A DNA stretch of 64,000 bases from Komarekiella atlantica HA4396-MV6 (GCA_019359395.1 JAHHHK010000008.1:62001-126000), one strand, 5' to 3'; counted from the stretch's first letter, positions 16,894 to 26,546 are shown. Notes: generated from the letters alone by a model not told the origin. Numbers and translations are program-made.

Positions 16894-19119
16894 TCACCTC
16901 TCACTTTCTTGAAACGCCAACTCCAACGAAAACGGTAGACACCCAGGATTGACAGCTGCCCACTCGTTGGCTTCTGCAATTAAAGTTTTATTACCTGAAT
17001 CGAGATAAAATTGCATTTTGGCACTCTGCTCCAAACGTTCGCGTTCCATGCCTCCAATTAACCGTCGCGCAATCAGGCAATACTCTCTTGCTAAACGCTT
17101 GGCATGAGATGCTGCTTGGAGTCGCAACTTAGTCAGTTTCTTCAGTTCTGACAAAGCGAGAGTTTCAGCTGGGTCGCTTGAAGGTGTACTTTGCTCGCTA
17201 ACTTCGGCTTTTCGTAACGTTTCAGGTGGCACAATTGCAGGTGTAGATGCGGTAGGTGGAATACTGGCAGAATTGATTAATAAGTTTTTATTATTATGAT
17301 TTTCGGATGTGCTGGGGTTAGAAAGGTATTTAAAATCCTTATCTGAATTACTTTCAACAACATTTTCAGCTAGTTCTATAATATTTAAAAAAGCTAATGA
17401 GCTATAAGAATTATTGACACCTGAAGTACAAGACAAATCTTCTGGCTGTAATAAATTCAATTCTTCGGAACTAATATTAATTCCCTCAGAATTATCTTGT
17501 ACCTGTGGTACAAAAAATTCTCCTTCAGACTCGATAACTTCTTCAAAACTAGCTGCTGCCAACTGCCCTGTAGGGGCATCGGCAGCAGGAGATAAGCAGT
17601 TACAAAAACCCTTCATATAGTAAGAATGACCGTCATTTTCTTTTTGATAAAGGTTTTCAGCACTTTGTTTTGCAAATGAGTTTTGAAAACTATTAAATTG
17701 CCCGTCATTACTTGATTGATAAGGGTTTAAGCTATTTTCTACCCAAGGATCTAAGATGTAGCGCGTAGGATGCCACAAATGCAAGTGCTTTTGTAATGTC
17801 TCTTGTGAGATAGTTTTGTGAAAACGGCGCTTGTACTCAGCACGTATCGCTTTCCCCCGTTCAGTAGCCCCTACTGGCAACCCACTATCCCACTCTATTG
17901 CCCTTACTACTATCTGGATACGCCGTTGAGCTTTTTGGCTGCTTTCCCAGTTCATCTGCTGGCGACGGTCAAATGGAATTACGTTGTCTTTGGATTGATT
18001 AATGCTCTTGATATCTGCTATGGCTTCTGCAAAGGTCTTGGCGAATGTACCCAACAGCCGTTCAGGATAACTAACGTAGGCGCTGTACCATTTGTTGCGA
18101 ATTGTGCATTCTACCCAATGCCGCACCCTAGCTTCGATTTCGTGTTGGTGTCCGCAATATTGGCTATAGCCGGGGGCGTTAATTGCAGTAGAGAGGCAGA
18201 ATTCGACTAATTCCTCACCCGTTAAGTCTAAAAAGACGATTCCGTAGCCTACGAAGATTTGTAGGAGGGTGTTTGTTTGTCCTTTTCCTGTCCAGCCTGT
18301 GGTGATGATTTCTTCCCAATTGGCACGCCACTCTACAACGTCAGCAGATTCTTGCTTGCGATATCTCTCCCGTGAAATTTGTTTTTTGGCTTTGTTCGCT
18401 ACCTGTTTTAGTTTAGTTAAATCTTGCCGACTTGCTACGCGATCGCAATGGTCGAGGAAGATAGAAACTGAGTCGCTAATTGGTTGTAGGTCATCATCAA
18501 GTAAAAATGACCCGCTACCCGGTTGCATGGGGCAGCGGATCGCTTTGTAATTGGTTATTTGTTTGGCACTATATGGTTTGGTGTTGGGGAAGATTTCTAG
18601 GTGTCCTTGGCGCAGTATAAAACCTGCGTTTCTTAAGGTAATCTCTAGGGCGCAGGCTAGGGGAAATGTGGGTAGGTGGGATGCGAAGGTTAGGATCAGG
18701 TGATAGCCGCCACTAAAGCTGGACTGGAGGATGATGATATCAACTATGCCGATGTCCTCTAGCGCCGCTTTGATGCGATTTATAGATTCAATGTTGTGGT
18801 AGTCCCCAAAAAAGTCTAAATCGATTGTGGCGTAACGGGTTGTGTCGTTAAAGCGCAGACCTACTAGTTTCGACTTGTCTTGGTGCAGCTTCCACAGTTG
18901 GGAGGGTTGGAGGTAATAGTCGATGGTGCGCCATGCTGGTTTTGCACCTTCTACTAAAGAAGGGGCAATTATCGCCCCAAATGGATGCCAAAAGCGCTCT
19001 ACGTAGCGTTTGCCCAAGGATTCTGTGGGCAGGTGGGGTTTGATTTTCTTTTTTGAAGGCTGTGAAAGGCTTAATTGGGGCTTGTTATCGGCATCTGCCC
19101 CGAAATCTTCTTGGAACAT
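16894..19119 (-). CDS. Replication protein with archaeo-eukaryotic-type primase domain
   Basis: A 741-residue protein likely to prime or initiate replication of a plasmid or element. The N-terminal part has primase-polymerase hallmarks: a metal-binding D-x-D in ATIDLDFFG (about residues 97-105) and the nucleotide-binding s-x-H motif in SSFSGGYHLILTF (about 132-144), followed by a helical PriCT-like region (KGQTNTLLQIFVGYG). The second half, from about 430, is of low complexity, Ser/Asn/Glu-rich, then Leu/Lys-rich and helical. No helicase motifs are visible, so unwinding must come from elsewhere. Upstream DNA (19120-19675) carries repeats that could be an origin. The motif assignment is mine by eye; exact family unknown. 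Confidence 0.72.
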   Translation of the reverse strand: MFQEDFGADADNKPQLSLSQPSKKKIKPHLPTESLGKRYVERFWHPFGAIIAPSLVEGAKPAWRTIDYYLQPSQLWKLHQDKSKLVGLRFNDTTRYATIDLDFFGDYHNIESINRIKAALEDIGIVDIIILQSSFSGGYHLILTFASHLPTFPLACALEITLRNAGFILRQGHLEIFPNTKPYSAKQITNYKAIRCPMQPGSGSFLLDDDLQPISDSVSIFLDHCDRVASRQDLTKLKQVANKAKKQISRERYRKQESADVVEWRANWEEIITTGWTGKGQTNTLLQIFVGYGIVFLDLTGEELVEFCLSTAINAPGYSQYCGHQHEIEARVRHWVECTIRNKWYSAYVSYPERLLGTFAKTFAEAIADIKSINQSKDNVIPFDRRQQMNWESSQKAQRRIQIVVRAIEWDSGLPVGATERGKAIRAEYKRRFHKTISQETLQKHLHLWHPTRYILDPWVENSLNPYQSSNDGQFNSFQNSFAKQSAENLYQKENDGHSYYMKGFCNCLSPAADAPTGQLAAASFEEVIESEGEFFVPQVQDNSEGINISSEELNLLQPEDLSCTSGVNNSYSSLAFLNIIELAENVVESNSDKDFKYLSNPSTSENHNNKNLLINSASIPPTASTPAIVPPETLRKAEVSEQSTPSSDPAETLALSELKKLTKLRLQAASHAKRLAREYCLIARRLIGGMERERLEQSAKMQFYLDSGNKTLIAEANEWAAVNPGCLPFSLELAFQESER

Positions 19120-19675
19120 GAGTGACTGTTCTGATGATTTTTGTGCATCAGGTAGCCTCGCTGTTGGTCAAAATGTGTTAGCCTAAATTTGAAATTTTAT
19201 TTTGAATTAAGCGGTTGGTTATCCGCTTGTTGGAGGCGACTGGTAATCGTCTCGTGGTTGAAAGCAAACAAAGGTTTATACTTGTTTAGGCTTAGACATA
19301 CGTAGGCTTAGACTAGCATTTAGTCCAACACGCTTCACCAACAACAATGCGGCTACCCAACTTTTTTTTGGGAGCTATTTAAATAGGTCAGATCTAGCGA
19401 AGTTGTTACTAAATCTAGAAAAGAGTTTTGGGATAACTCTGCAAAGCTAGCAACACCTACAAGTGTCACCGTACATTGGCTCTTGTTAGTACAATTGGTG
19501 AAGATGAAATTACCCTCCACCACCAAGTTTAAAGACAAAAAACAGTCGAATATCTTCATACGAGTTCAGCACCCAAATAAGTGAACTCGTACTGCAATTA
19601 GTATTGAGATGCTAATCTATTAGGTAAGTTAAATTGTGGAATAAATTCTCTGCTAGATTAACTGCTCACAGCTAT
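19120..19675. other. Possible origin region: hairpins and iteron-like repeats
   Basis: A 556-bp gap upstream of the primase gene without a convincing gene. It holds two adjacent small hairpins (aagcggttggttatccgctt near 19210; gaggcgactggtaatcgtctc near 19233) and a perfect 11-bp direct repeat TAGGCTTAGAC at 19287-19297 and 19303-19313 (16-bp period). A related inverted word, ttagcctaa, lies near 19180. Repeats next to a replication gene are common in plasmid origins, but only two full copies are seen. A 68-codon open frame at 19353-19559 is not supported. Confidence 0.4.
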
Positions 19676-20860
19676 CTATGCAGCACGAACATTATCCTTT
19701 TTTCTCTTTATAGATACTTCCATTGCTTTCATTTGAGCTTTATAATCCTCCCAAGTTTTTTCAAATACGTCAGATTCATACATCCGCAACAAGACCTCCT
19801 CTTTATCAGTTAAATTTGGAAGTTTTAACAACTCCGTCAAAGACACTTGAACTGGGAAAACATCACTAAACTTTTGCATTAAGTGAAGTATTCTTTTCCT
19901 CTGTGACGCAGATGGTTCATCTTGCAACTCTGCATCAATCTGTTGCGGACGTAGATTCACAATTTCTAGACTCATATTTACTAAATTCCTCAATCCAAAC
20001 ACAACAAACTCATTAGTTATACCAATAACCCGTCCCACAATTTCCAACTCTGGCCGCAGTCTCTTCTTGAATTGATATACTTGGTCAAGCTGGAAACGCC
20101 GAAACGGGTTGCGATCGCCATTCAGTATCCAAGCAATACCATCGCCTATACTACCTATCTCCGTAGCCTCCAGAAGGTCTATTACCTGGTAACAGATATC
20201 TTGATTGCAAACAAACTTGTACGCTGCATCAATACTCCGGTTAAATTCCATCTCCAGTGCAACAACTGCCTTAAATTTTTCCATTTCTCGTAATTGAGAA
20301 ATTAACTCAAAAACTTTCTTGCCCTTGTGATAACTACCAACACTTATATTTAGATTCTCCGAAACCTCCCGAATCACGGGTTTACCCTTCTTTAATTGAG
20401 ACTTACTCTCATTTATCGAATGATTCAAATTTGAACACTTCAATTCATTCAAACGACGAGCACTCTCCCTTTGTCTTTCTTTCGCTTGTGGACGAAGTAC
20501 GCTCTCCCAGTACTGCCCCTCGTGAAATTTCTGGTAATGAGTCTTCCCGCCTTCGCGATGAAGATTAAAGTCAAGCACTAGTTTCAAATCTTCTTCAGGC
20601 GAATCAGACTCGACAAATTCCACTTTCACAGAGGAAATTAAGAGCTTGTGAGCTATCTGCAAGCGACACTTACCTGCCAAGACTACATTGACACCAGTAC
20701 GTGCAGATACCTTTAAAGATTCAAGAATCCCTTTTTCCGAGATACTTTTTTCCAAAGCTGGACGTTCCTCATTCTCACCATATATTTCTATCAGCTTCGG
20801 ATGAACAACCAACTCCGCAGGCGAAATATATACAATTGCCGGATTCTGCACCTCAGACAT
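19676..20860 (-). CDS. ParB-like nuclease-domain protein
   Basis: A protein of about 394 residues with an N-terminal ParB/Srx-type domain (ISPAELVVHPKLIEIYG, then ALEKSISEKGILESL and VVLAGKCRLQIAHKL, which corresponds to the ParB box). A helix-turn-helix-like middle follows (LKKGKPVIREVSENLNISVGS in part), then an unrecognised C-terminal half. It may bind DNA for partition or regulation of the element. No ParA partner is adjacent, so partition is uncertain. I prefer ATG 20860, which has GGAG 9 bp upstream, over the in-frame GTG at 20878. Confidence 0.75.
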   Translation of the reverse strand: MSEVQNPAIVYISPAELVVHPKLIEIYGENEERPALEKSISEKGILESLKVSARTGVNVVLAGKCRLQIAHKLLISSVKVEFVESDSPEEDLKLVLDFNLHREGGKTHYQKFHEGQYWESVLRPQAKERQRESARRLNELKCSNLNHSINESKSQLKKGKPVIREVSENLNISVGSYHKGKKVFELISQLREMEKFKAVVALEMEFNRSIDAAYKFVCNQDICYQVIDLLEATEIGSIGDGIAWILNGDRNPFRRFQLDQVYQFKKRLRPELEIVGRVIGITNEFVVFGLRNLVNMSLEIVNLRPQQIDAELQDEPSASQRKRILHLMQKFSDVFPVQVSLTELLKLPNLTDKEEVLLRMYESDVFEKTWEDYKAQMKAMEVSIKRKKDNVRAA

Positions 20861-20878
20861 ATTTATACTCCGGTTCAC

Positions 20879-21382
20879 AAATTGTCACTCAAAAGATAAT
20901 TTCAATCTTGAAAATCCCGACATTCAAGCAGGAAAAGCCTATATAGCAGGATTTGCAGCACTTCTATCCCTTGGGAAAAGTGATTATTTTAAAAAATAAT
21001 TAATTCTTGTAAATAGCAAAGGATTACCTACCAGAAAATTCTTTTTGAGAGATTTTCTTTCGCAGTAACTATTACTCTCAACCCATTGACAACTAATACG
21101 ACTGAAGAGATATTTAACGAACTGGTATTGAGAAAAAAAGCATCTATCTAAAGAAAGATTTGTAAAACTCTGTAAACTCATGATATGATGGCTCTAGATA
21201 ACTAAATTGACAAAACAAAATTCCGTCCTGTTCTAGTAACAGGTGGGCTTGTTTTTTTCTCAAAGCCCTGGTGCAAACAGGGCTTTGAGTAAATCTTTAG
21301 GAAAAATGGACTCTACAAAAAAAGTATATCAGGCTTCATTCCATTTGGCAAAATTGTACAGTAAAGAGGGGTAAATTTTTAG
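20879..21382. other. Intergenic region with two hairpins
   Basis: No credible gene in about 500 bp. A perfect 12-bp stem (CTCAAAGCCCTG, 21259-21270, paired with 21278-21289, loop of 7) lies close to a smaller stem (cctgtt-ctagt-aacagg, near 21227) that is followed by a run of seven T (21252-21258). The smaller stem plus T run could be a plus-strand terminator. The larger stem lacks a T run on either strand. Confidence 0.4.
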
Positions 21383-21838
21383 ATGCCTCGTCTTCAAATA
21401 CTAAATTCTATTGAAAAACAAGCACTAGAGCACATAGCAGCGACCAGCAGCGATGAAGTTAGCAAAAGAGCGAAAATTCTGCTGGGACTAAACGAAGGCA
21501 AAAAATATGTAGCCTTAGCCCAAGAGATTGGCGTAACCGAAAACTCAATAGCAAAGTGGAAAAAAAGATGGACATCAAGTACCATCTTGTCAGAAACCCA
21601 GGAGTCGGCGATCGCAAAAGCTAACGAGGTATTAGGTGTAAACGTAGGCAGACCTAAGAAGTGCAAAAGTACAGAGGCGAGCAAAATCGTCGAAATCAGC
21701 GAATGGAGCAAGAACCGAAAACCCAGTCGTTCAAAGCACCATTACCATACGCAGGTAGCTGAGGAAGCTACTCGGAGGGGATTACCGACATTATCGCCAA
21801 GAAGTATAGGACGCATTTTGGAAGCTCAACCTCAATAG
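21383..21838 (+). CDS. Helix-turn-helix protein, probably truncated IS630-type transposase N-terminus
   Basis: A 151-residue protein with a helix-turn-helix (YVALAQEIGVTENSIAKWKKRW, about residues 43-64) and a C-terminal segment RRGLPTLSPRSIGRILEA. This matches the DNA-binding N-terminal half of IS630-type transposases. The catalytic half is absent, because the frame ends just after GRILEAQPQ. It is either a truncated transposase or an IS-derived regulator. AGAGGGG lies about 10 bp upstream of the ATG. Confidence 0.6.
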   Translation: MPRLQILNSIEKQALEHIAATSSDEVSKRAKILLGLNEGKKYVALAQEIGVTENSIAKWKKRWTSSTILSETQESAIAKANEVLGVNVGRPKKCKSTEASKIVEISEWSKNRKPSRSKHHYHTQVAEEATRRGLPTLSPRSIGRILEAQPQ

Positions 21839-21920
21839 AAAGAATCATCAAGCAAGAACGATCCTATCTCAAAGAAGTAGTTTTGAAATCCCAGTTTTTA
21901 CCGAGGCTTTTCATCAAACT

Positions 21921-22265
21921 CTAAGCAAGCATTTCCACAAACTCGACCACTTGAGCAGAAGTCACTTGTTGTGCGATCAGAAAGTCAACGAGTCCATCGA
22001 GTTTTTTACGGTTGTAGACGGTAGAATAGCCTTGAATCTGGCGTTCTTTGCAGAACTGTCGCAGCTTCCGCGCACCTAAATCCAAAAGCTTCTTCCTCTC
22101 TTCGGTAACGTCTACTAGCACAAGTTGTCTGGCTTCATCTGCAAACCTAGTTTCAACAAGTGGCGGCGCAGTTTCAATAATCGAAGATTCTGGTTCAGAA
22201 AATTCTTTCTCATTAGAAACAGCACCAATCACAGTCAAATCCCCCTGAGTTTCCAAAAGCAGCAT
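21921..22265 (-). CDS. Small protein with Rho-N/SAP-like C-terminal motif
   Basis: A 114-residue protein. The first 55 residues are acidic and unstructured-looking. The C-terminal part reads LGARKLRQFCKERQIQGYS and KKLDGLVDFLIAQQ, which resembles the helix-extended-loop-helix (Rho-N/SAP-like) folds that bind nucleic acid. The function is unknown. It lies downstream of the long FtsK operon and could be its last gene, separated by about 180 bp. Confidence 0.55.
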   Translation of the reverse strand: MLLLETQGDLTVIGAVSNEKEFSEPESSIIETAPPLVETRFADEARQLVLVDVTEERKKLLDLGARKLRQFCKERQIQGYSTVYNRKKLDGLVDFLIAQQVTSAQVVEFVEMLA

Positions 22266-22445
22266 TAAAGTTCCTCAAGCAATTAAACGCAAACTTCTTC
22301 AACATAATTCATCCCTCCAAAATGCAGGTTACAAGGTTTTTAATTACTCTTGCCCCGGCATGAATTGGGATTTGCTAAGAACTACACTACTAACCTACCC
22401 CTTACTCTATTAACAATTCCAAAACTATTAATAGATTCGTACTCG

Positions 22446-22571
22446 TTAATTTTCAGTATCGGCAGTAGTTTCATCCTCAAGAGTGATAGCAAGAGTCGAA
22501 CTTGCTTTATTGCTTAAAACAACACTCCACCCAGAGCGGAATATCACCATAAAACGATATCTAAAAGCCAT
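22446..22571 (-). CDS. Small 41-residue ORF behind the ATPase gene
   Basis: A short reading frame (MAFRYRFMVIFRSGWSVVLS at the start, then an acidic tail) beginning 4 bp after the stop of the ATPase gene, a spacing that suggests translational coupling. The sequence is amphipathic with an acidic end. I recognise no family. The rest of the 22266-22575 gap shows nothing. Confidence 0.4.
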   Translation of the reverse strand: MAFRYRFMVIFRSGWSVVLSNKASSTLAITLEDETTADTEN

Positions 22572-22575
22572 ATAT

Positions 22576-23064
22576 CTACTGTCCAAAAGTCCAAGTATTA
22601 GTTTCGTTTAATTCCAATTTTTCAAAATAGTTAGCAAACCCTGGAAAATGAAAATATTCTAGCGGCATTCGAGATATTAATAGTAAAGAAAAATTTTCTA
22701 ATTGAGCTAACTGTTGTAATCGAAATAAGTCGTTGCTAAAAGTATTACTAACGAAGTGTAATCTATCAAAGTTATCTATCACCAGCAGCCTATTATAACC
22801 ATCAGATAATTTGCTTATGATATTTTGCCAATCCTGCTGATAGTAAAAGCTGAAGCTAATAGGAATAATGTTAAATAGATGATCCACACTAAAAGGATAT
22901 TCAAGATTGAGGTAAACAGACTCTAAGTTAATATCCTTGAGTAAACAGTTTTTAACAGTAAGAGTCTTACCAATATTTGGCTTGCCCCATAGGTTAATAT
23001 TCTTGCCTGCATTTACCTGATCGATTAACTGACGGTAGTCTTTATAACGTAACATTATCGTCAT
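22576..23064 (-). CDS. Small P-loop ATPase
   Basis: A 162-residue ATPase-like protein. It has a Walker A motif (LWGKPNIGKT, about residues 25-34) and a Walker B motif (RLLVIDNFD, about 91-99) in the order of AAA/STAND-type folds, followed by a sensor-like LLLISRMP. It ends where such domains usually continue with a helical lid, so it may be a minimal or truncated NTPase. It belongs to the FtsK operon, 26 bp after the RusA-like gene. It may energise DNA processing with those genes, but its function is unknown. Confidence 0.65.
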   Translation of the reverse strand: MTIMLRYKDYRQLIDQVNAGKNINLWGKPNIGKTLTVKNCLLKDINLESVYLNLEYPFSVDHLFNIIPISFSFYYQQDWQNIISKLSDGYNRLLVIDNFDRLHFVSNTFSNDLFRLQQLAQLENFSLLLISRMPLEYFHFPGFANYFEKLELNETNTWTFGQ

Positions 23065-23089
23065 CCTTTAAATTCAATATATCCATAAA

Positions 23090-23548
23090 TTAAATTGATA
23101 CTAAATATGCGATTTTTTGGCTATGCTTTTCTAAGCTGTTTCGGGAAAATTGGTTAGATACAATAAAATTATCTAACAGGAAATCAGGTGATTGTGAAAG
23201 TCTCAACAGCACACCATCATCACCACTACTGCGATGATAATAATGAACTACAGGCGATTGGATAACTGTCAAGTTATCGTTACGGATTGCTTGTCCTGTA
23301 ACCAGACCATCCATGATAAATTTGGCGGCAGCAGCTACGTTATCGCTATCTCTTCCAAAATTTTTGAGATACCAATGAAATTCCATCCAAACTGTACTAT
23401 CCAAACAAAATTCACATTCTCTAACAAATTCACCAATTAAATTTGTCCAATACTTCTTAAGTTCAGCGCTCGCTTGCCAACCCGACCGTGCCTGGTTAAT
23501 AATTTCGTTCATACTAGGGGGTAAAGGCATCGTTAGTTCAAATATCAT
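23090..23548 (-). CDS. RusA-type Holliday junction resolvase
   Basis: A 152-residue endodeoxyribonuclease of the RusA family, which cuts four-way junctions and is common on prophages and plasmids. It has an N-terminal strand MPLPPSMNEI, the catalytic cluster in GRDSDNVAAAAKFIMDGL (two Asp plus Lys), and the following AIRNDNL motif. I choose ATG 23548, supported by GAGG upstream and the conserved N-terminus; GTG 23560 would overlap the FtsK gene by 23 bp. It sits between the translocase and the ATPase in one operon, so it may resolve recombination intermediates of the element. Confidence 0.82.
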   Translation of the reverse strand: MIFELTMPLPPSMNEIINQARSGWQASAELKKYWTNLIGEFVRECEFCLDSTVWMEFHWYLKNFGRDSDNVAAAAKFIMDGLVTGQAIRNDNLTVIQSPVVHYYHRSSGDDGVLLRLSQSPDFLLDNFIVSNQFSRNSLEKHSQKIAYLVSI

Positions 23549-25712
23549 CTTCCTCACCACCTTTCAAGCTATTTAAAAATTCCTCAACAACGTTTCTGAA
23601 TTTCTTGTATGACCTACCATCTTGGCGGGATAAATTGAATACCGCTTTGACAATTTCATCAAGTTGATAACCCTTTTGATACAAATTCAAAATTGAGTTT
23701 CTTGCTTCTTCGTCAAGCTGTACTCTAAAACTAAAACTGCCCTCAAAATCAGTCTTATACTGCTCAGTTTTAGTAACAACAGTAGCTTTAGATTTACCAC
23801 TGTCATTACTACTACTCTCACCATACAAACTAGCGACAAATTCATCAAAGTCTAACCCAGACTCCCATGTTGTATAGGGGTCGTTTTGGTTTTTTGCTTC
23901 CAAGAGTAACTGCTGGAAGTATTCAGGGTCTTCATCGTCAGCTACATAAAGCGCCTGAAGTCGCATCACCTCAGTTGTTTTGTACAAAAAATCTCCGTAT
24001 CCCAATAAATACACCGCACGCTTGTCTTTATCGTCTCCAAGGATAATACAGCTATCTTCAGGACGAGTCGTAACAAAGGCTGTCTTGGCTGGAAAGTTTG
24101 AGCGAATCAACGGGTCTATCACGTTTTTGTCAGGTCGTTGGGTGTATAAAAGTACGTGAATCCCCGCACCACCTGCTTTTGCAAGCAACTTCATCAGTGC
24201 AGTCTCAATGCGATCGCAGTACTTATCATCAGAAAGTAGATCAAAACACTCGTCAATTAGACAAATCACTCGCGGCATGACAAAATCAGGTGCAAACCGC
24301 AGATTGTACTGTGCGATCGTTTCAATACTGCTGTGGCGCTCGAATTCTTGGTAGCGCAATTCCATTTCTTCGACCAAGTAATCGAGTAAGTTAGCAGTAG
24401 ACTCTGCATCACGCGCAACTGGGGCAACAAGATGGGGAAGCCCATCAAATTTACCAAAGGTCACGCGCTTGACATCCGAAAGCGCCAACCGAACAACAGA
24501 AGAGGGATATCGCCGCACCAAATACAAAATTGCTGCTTTCTCAAATTGCGACTTTCCTCCCCGCGTCCGCCCACCACCCAGGATATGAGTTACGTTATCG
24601 CTATAAAGGGGAATTTCGACATAAGTGCCATCAACATCAACACCACCGGGGATCGATACCGAATGAATATCAGGTTCGCCGTCAAAAGTAAAATAATCGC
24701 GGAAATAAGCAAATTGTCTATCTAACCGGGGTATGTCAAATACAACTCCCCCAGGCACAACACTTACCATTGGTGCAACTTTCAAGTTTAACTCTTCACC
24801 AAGCTGCTGCACTAAGTCATTGCCAATATCTTCTACTTTTTTATAACTTACACCTCGTCCTAATTTTACCTTAATGCGGTTGAATGTTGGACCCGTTTTA
24901 GCATCAACATATTTGGCATTAATACTAAATTCTTCGAGAGTATCAACTAATAACTTCCCTGCCTGTACCATTTGGGAAGTAGCAATCTCATTTGCACCAC
25001 TATTTCTATCTAAACATTTAGGCTCTTTTAAAAGAATTAAACCATCACCTGTCAGTTTTAAATCTAATGGCTTACCTGTGGTACGCGCAACAAGCACTGC
25101 CGTTCGGCAGCAATAGTTTTTAATGAAGTTATCTCTAGATTTATTAGCTAAATCAGTAAAATAACTAGTTTGTTTATTGCTTAAAAATAAATTATAAAGA
25201 TTCTCCTGAACTACTTCATATCCAATCTGCTTGAGATAAGTATTTTTGATCGATTCAATGTATTCAAATAAACATTCAATGGGTGATAGATTAACTATCC
25301 CAATCATTTTTTGATATACGTTATTTTGCTCCCACTGTGATGGCATTCGATTGAGATGAATATACTCAAGTGCATAACGTACAAATTCATATCGGTTTAA
25401 AGTACAGTGTTCTGCACATATTGATAATATTTCTTCATCGTTTGTACCTGCAATTACTGATTCGTATATTACCTGAAATAAAAATTCTAAATTAAATTCT
25501 ATAACCTGACGTGATAATTTTGCTCTAAAGTCAATCTGCTTTAAAACAGTTTCAGCATAAGAAACCATTACGTCAGGTAAAGCTTCCCGTATATTCTCTA
25601 TAATCTCTTCATTGCCCAAACCATCTTGTTTTGCCTGCACAATTGCAGTCAAAAGCTGTTGTTTTTGAACTTCAATATTACCATTAGTGTTATTGTATGG
25701 TAATAATATCAC
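23538..25712 (-). CDS. FtsK/SpoIIIE-type DNA translocase
   Basis: A 724-residue protein with a C-terminal-type FtsK ATPase core and no membrane domain. The N-terminal 230 residues are helical and unrecognised. A beta region precedes the motor, as in FtsK, and contains GPTFNRIKVKLGRGVSYKK in two parts. Walker A is GGGRTRGGKSQ (about residue 384), Walker B is VICLIDECFDLL (about 486), followed by LLYTQRP. The C-terminus from about 670 looks like a small helical DNA-binding domain. It starts at GTG 25712 with AGAAGG upstream, overlapping the end of the preceding gene's region. Its place among cell-wall hydrolases and small membrane proteins suggests DNA pumping across the envelope, as with Streptomyces TraB, or partition. 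Confidence 0.82.
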   Translation of the reverse strand: MILLPYNNTNGNIEVQKQQLLTAIVQAKQDGLGNEEIIENIREALPDVMVSYAETVLKQIDFRAKLSRQVIEFNLEFLFQVIYESVIAGTNDEEILSICAEHCTLNRYEFVRYALEYIHLNRMPSQWEQNNVYQKMIGIVNLSPIECLFEYIESIKNTYLKQIGYEVVQENLYNLFLSNKQTSYFTDLANKSRDNFIKNYCCRTAVLVARTTGKPLDLKLTGDGLILLKEPKCLDRNSGANEIATSQMVQAGKLLVDTLEEFSINAKYVDAKTGPTFNRIKVKLGRGVSYKKVEDIGNDLVQQLGEELNLKVAPMVSVVPGGVVFDIPRLDRQFAYFRDYFTFDGEPDIHSVSIPGGVDVDGTYVEIPLYSDNVTHILGGGRTRGGKSQFEKAAILYLVRRYPSSVVRLALSDVKRVTFGKFDGLPHLVAPVARDAESTANLLDYLVEEMELRYQEFERHSSIETIAQYNLRFAPDFVMPRVICLIDECFDLLSDDKYCDRIETALMKLLAKAGGAGIHVLLYTQRPDKNVIDPLIRSNFPAKTAFVTTRPEDSCIILGDDKDKRAVYLLGYGDFLYKTTEVMRLQALYVADDEDPEYFQQLLLEAKNQNDPYTTWESGLDFDEFVASLYGESSSNDSGKSKATVVTKTEQYKTDFEGSFSFRVQLDEEARNSILNLYQKGYQLDEIVKAVFNLSRQDGRSYKKFRNVVEEFLNSLKGGEEDDI

Positions 25713-25718
25713 TGATTT

Positions 25719-26546
25719 TTACCTTCTAGAAATTTCAAATTTTTGTAATTGCTGCTGATAGTAAATTCTCAACTGCGCTAAAGATTTTGGATTTTGATTA
25801 TACGAGTTACAAATAAGACTGGCCCATACCTTACCTACTTTACATATCGCAGTATCAAACCTTCCTGCTTCAACATCACTTATGGCATTATTACGACGAA
25901 TATATTCAATTGCCATCTTGTCCTGAGAAGCTGGGCTAAAATCCTTTAAGTTTAACTTTGGCTGAAGGTCATACCAACTTTTATCCAACATTTGATAAGC
26001 ACCAGCCGCAGTTGAGCAAACATTTTTGCCATTAATAGGAGCGCACTGTTTCTTTAACGGGTGTGTAGAAAAATTATTAAAAGTTCCGTTAAATACTAAC
26101 TTGCGATAACTTTCTGTCTCACTAGTTCCTGTTTCTGCCCAACGAATTGTCGCTAAAAAAGCACTCAAACGTGGTGAATCAGGATGTGGTGAGTAAGAAC
26201 TTGTACCAACTCTTCCTCTTAAACTATTTGACGACGCTGAAGAAACACCAGTACTTTGAGAAATTGAAAAATAAATACCCAAAGTAATTAAGGAAGCAGT
26301 TGATAGATGAATGGGTTGAAAACGGGATATAAATTGATGGCGAGGACTCAAAATCAACCCAGTCAAACCACCAACAACAAACCCAAATTTCCAACTATCA
26401 AGTGCCTTACCAAAACTACGCACCTGACAAATAGTATCCGCACCCTTTGATACCAATCCACATGGCAGTGAAGCTACTCCGTAAGAAAATGCAACAGAGG
26501 AGGCTACACCAACTACACCTGATATAAAAATCGGTACAATTTGCAT
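25719..26546 (-). CDS. Membrane-anchored lysozyme-like transglycosylase
   Basis: A protein of about 275 residues with two or three N-terminal membrane segments (to about residue 85), then a lysozyme-like domain. That domain has FLATIRWAETGT with a candidate catalytic Glu, VCSTAAGAYQMLDKSW, and SPASQDKMAIEYI, the pattern of lambda-endolysin-type transglycosylases and of the protein encoded at 10301-11044. It should open peptidoglycan. ATG 26546 is preferred over the in-frame TTG at 26558. It sits between an M23 peptidase and the FtsK-type translocase, the usual company for trans-envelope DNA transfer. Confidence 0.75.
   Translation of the reverse strand: MQIVPIFISGVVGVASSVAFSYGVASLPCGLVSKGADTICQVRSFGKALDSWKFGFVVGGLTGLILSPRHQFISRFQPIHLSTASLITLGIYFSISQSTGVSSASSNSLRGRVGTSSYSPHPDSPRLSAFLATIRWAETGTSETESYRKLVFNGTFNNFSTHPLKKQCAPINGKNVCSTAAGAYQMLDKSWYDLQPKLNLKDFSPASQDKMAIEYIRRNNAISDVEAGRFDTAICKVGKVWASLICNSYNQNPKSLAQLRIYYQQQLQKFEISRR

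Noticed and set aside
19353-19559. Minus-strand 68-codon frame upstream of the primase gene
   Set aside because: No homology pattern, no ribosome-binding site, and it lies in the repeat-rich putative origin.
20984-21181. Minus-strand 65-codon frame
   Set aside because: Ser/Phe-rich AT-driven frame without start signals; nothing recognisable.
21259-21289. Strong hairpin considered as rho-independent terminator
   Set aside because: No T run follows the 12-bp stem on either strand; the T run precedes it.
22576-25712. Type IV secretion ATPases (VirB4/VirD4)
   Set aside because: The large ATPase has the FtsK-type Walker region and context, and no relaxase motif was found, so a classic T4SS is not claimed.
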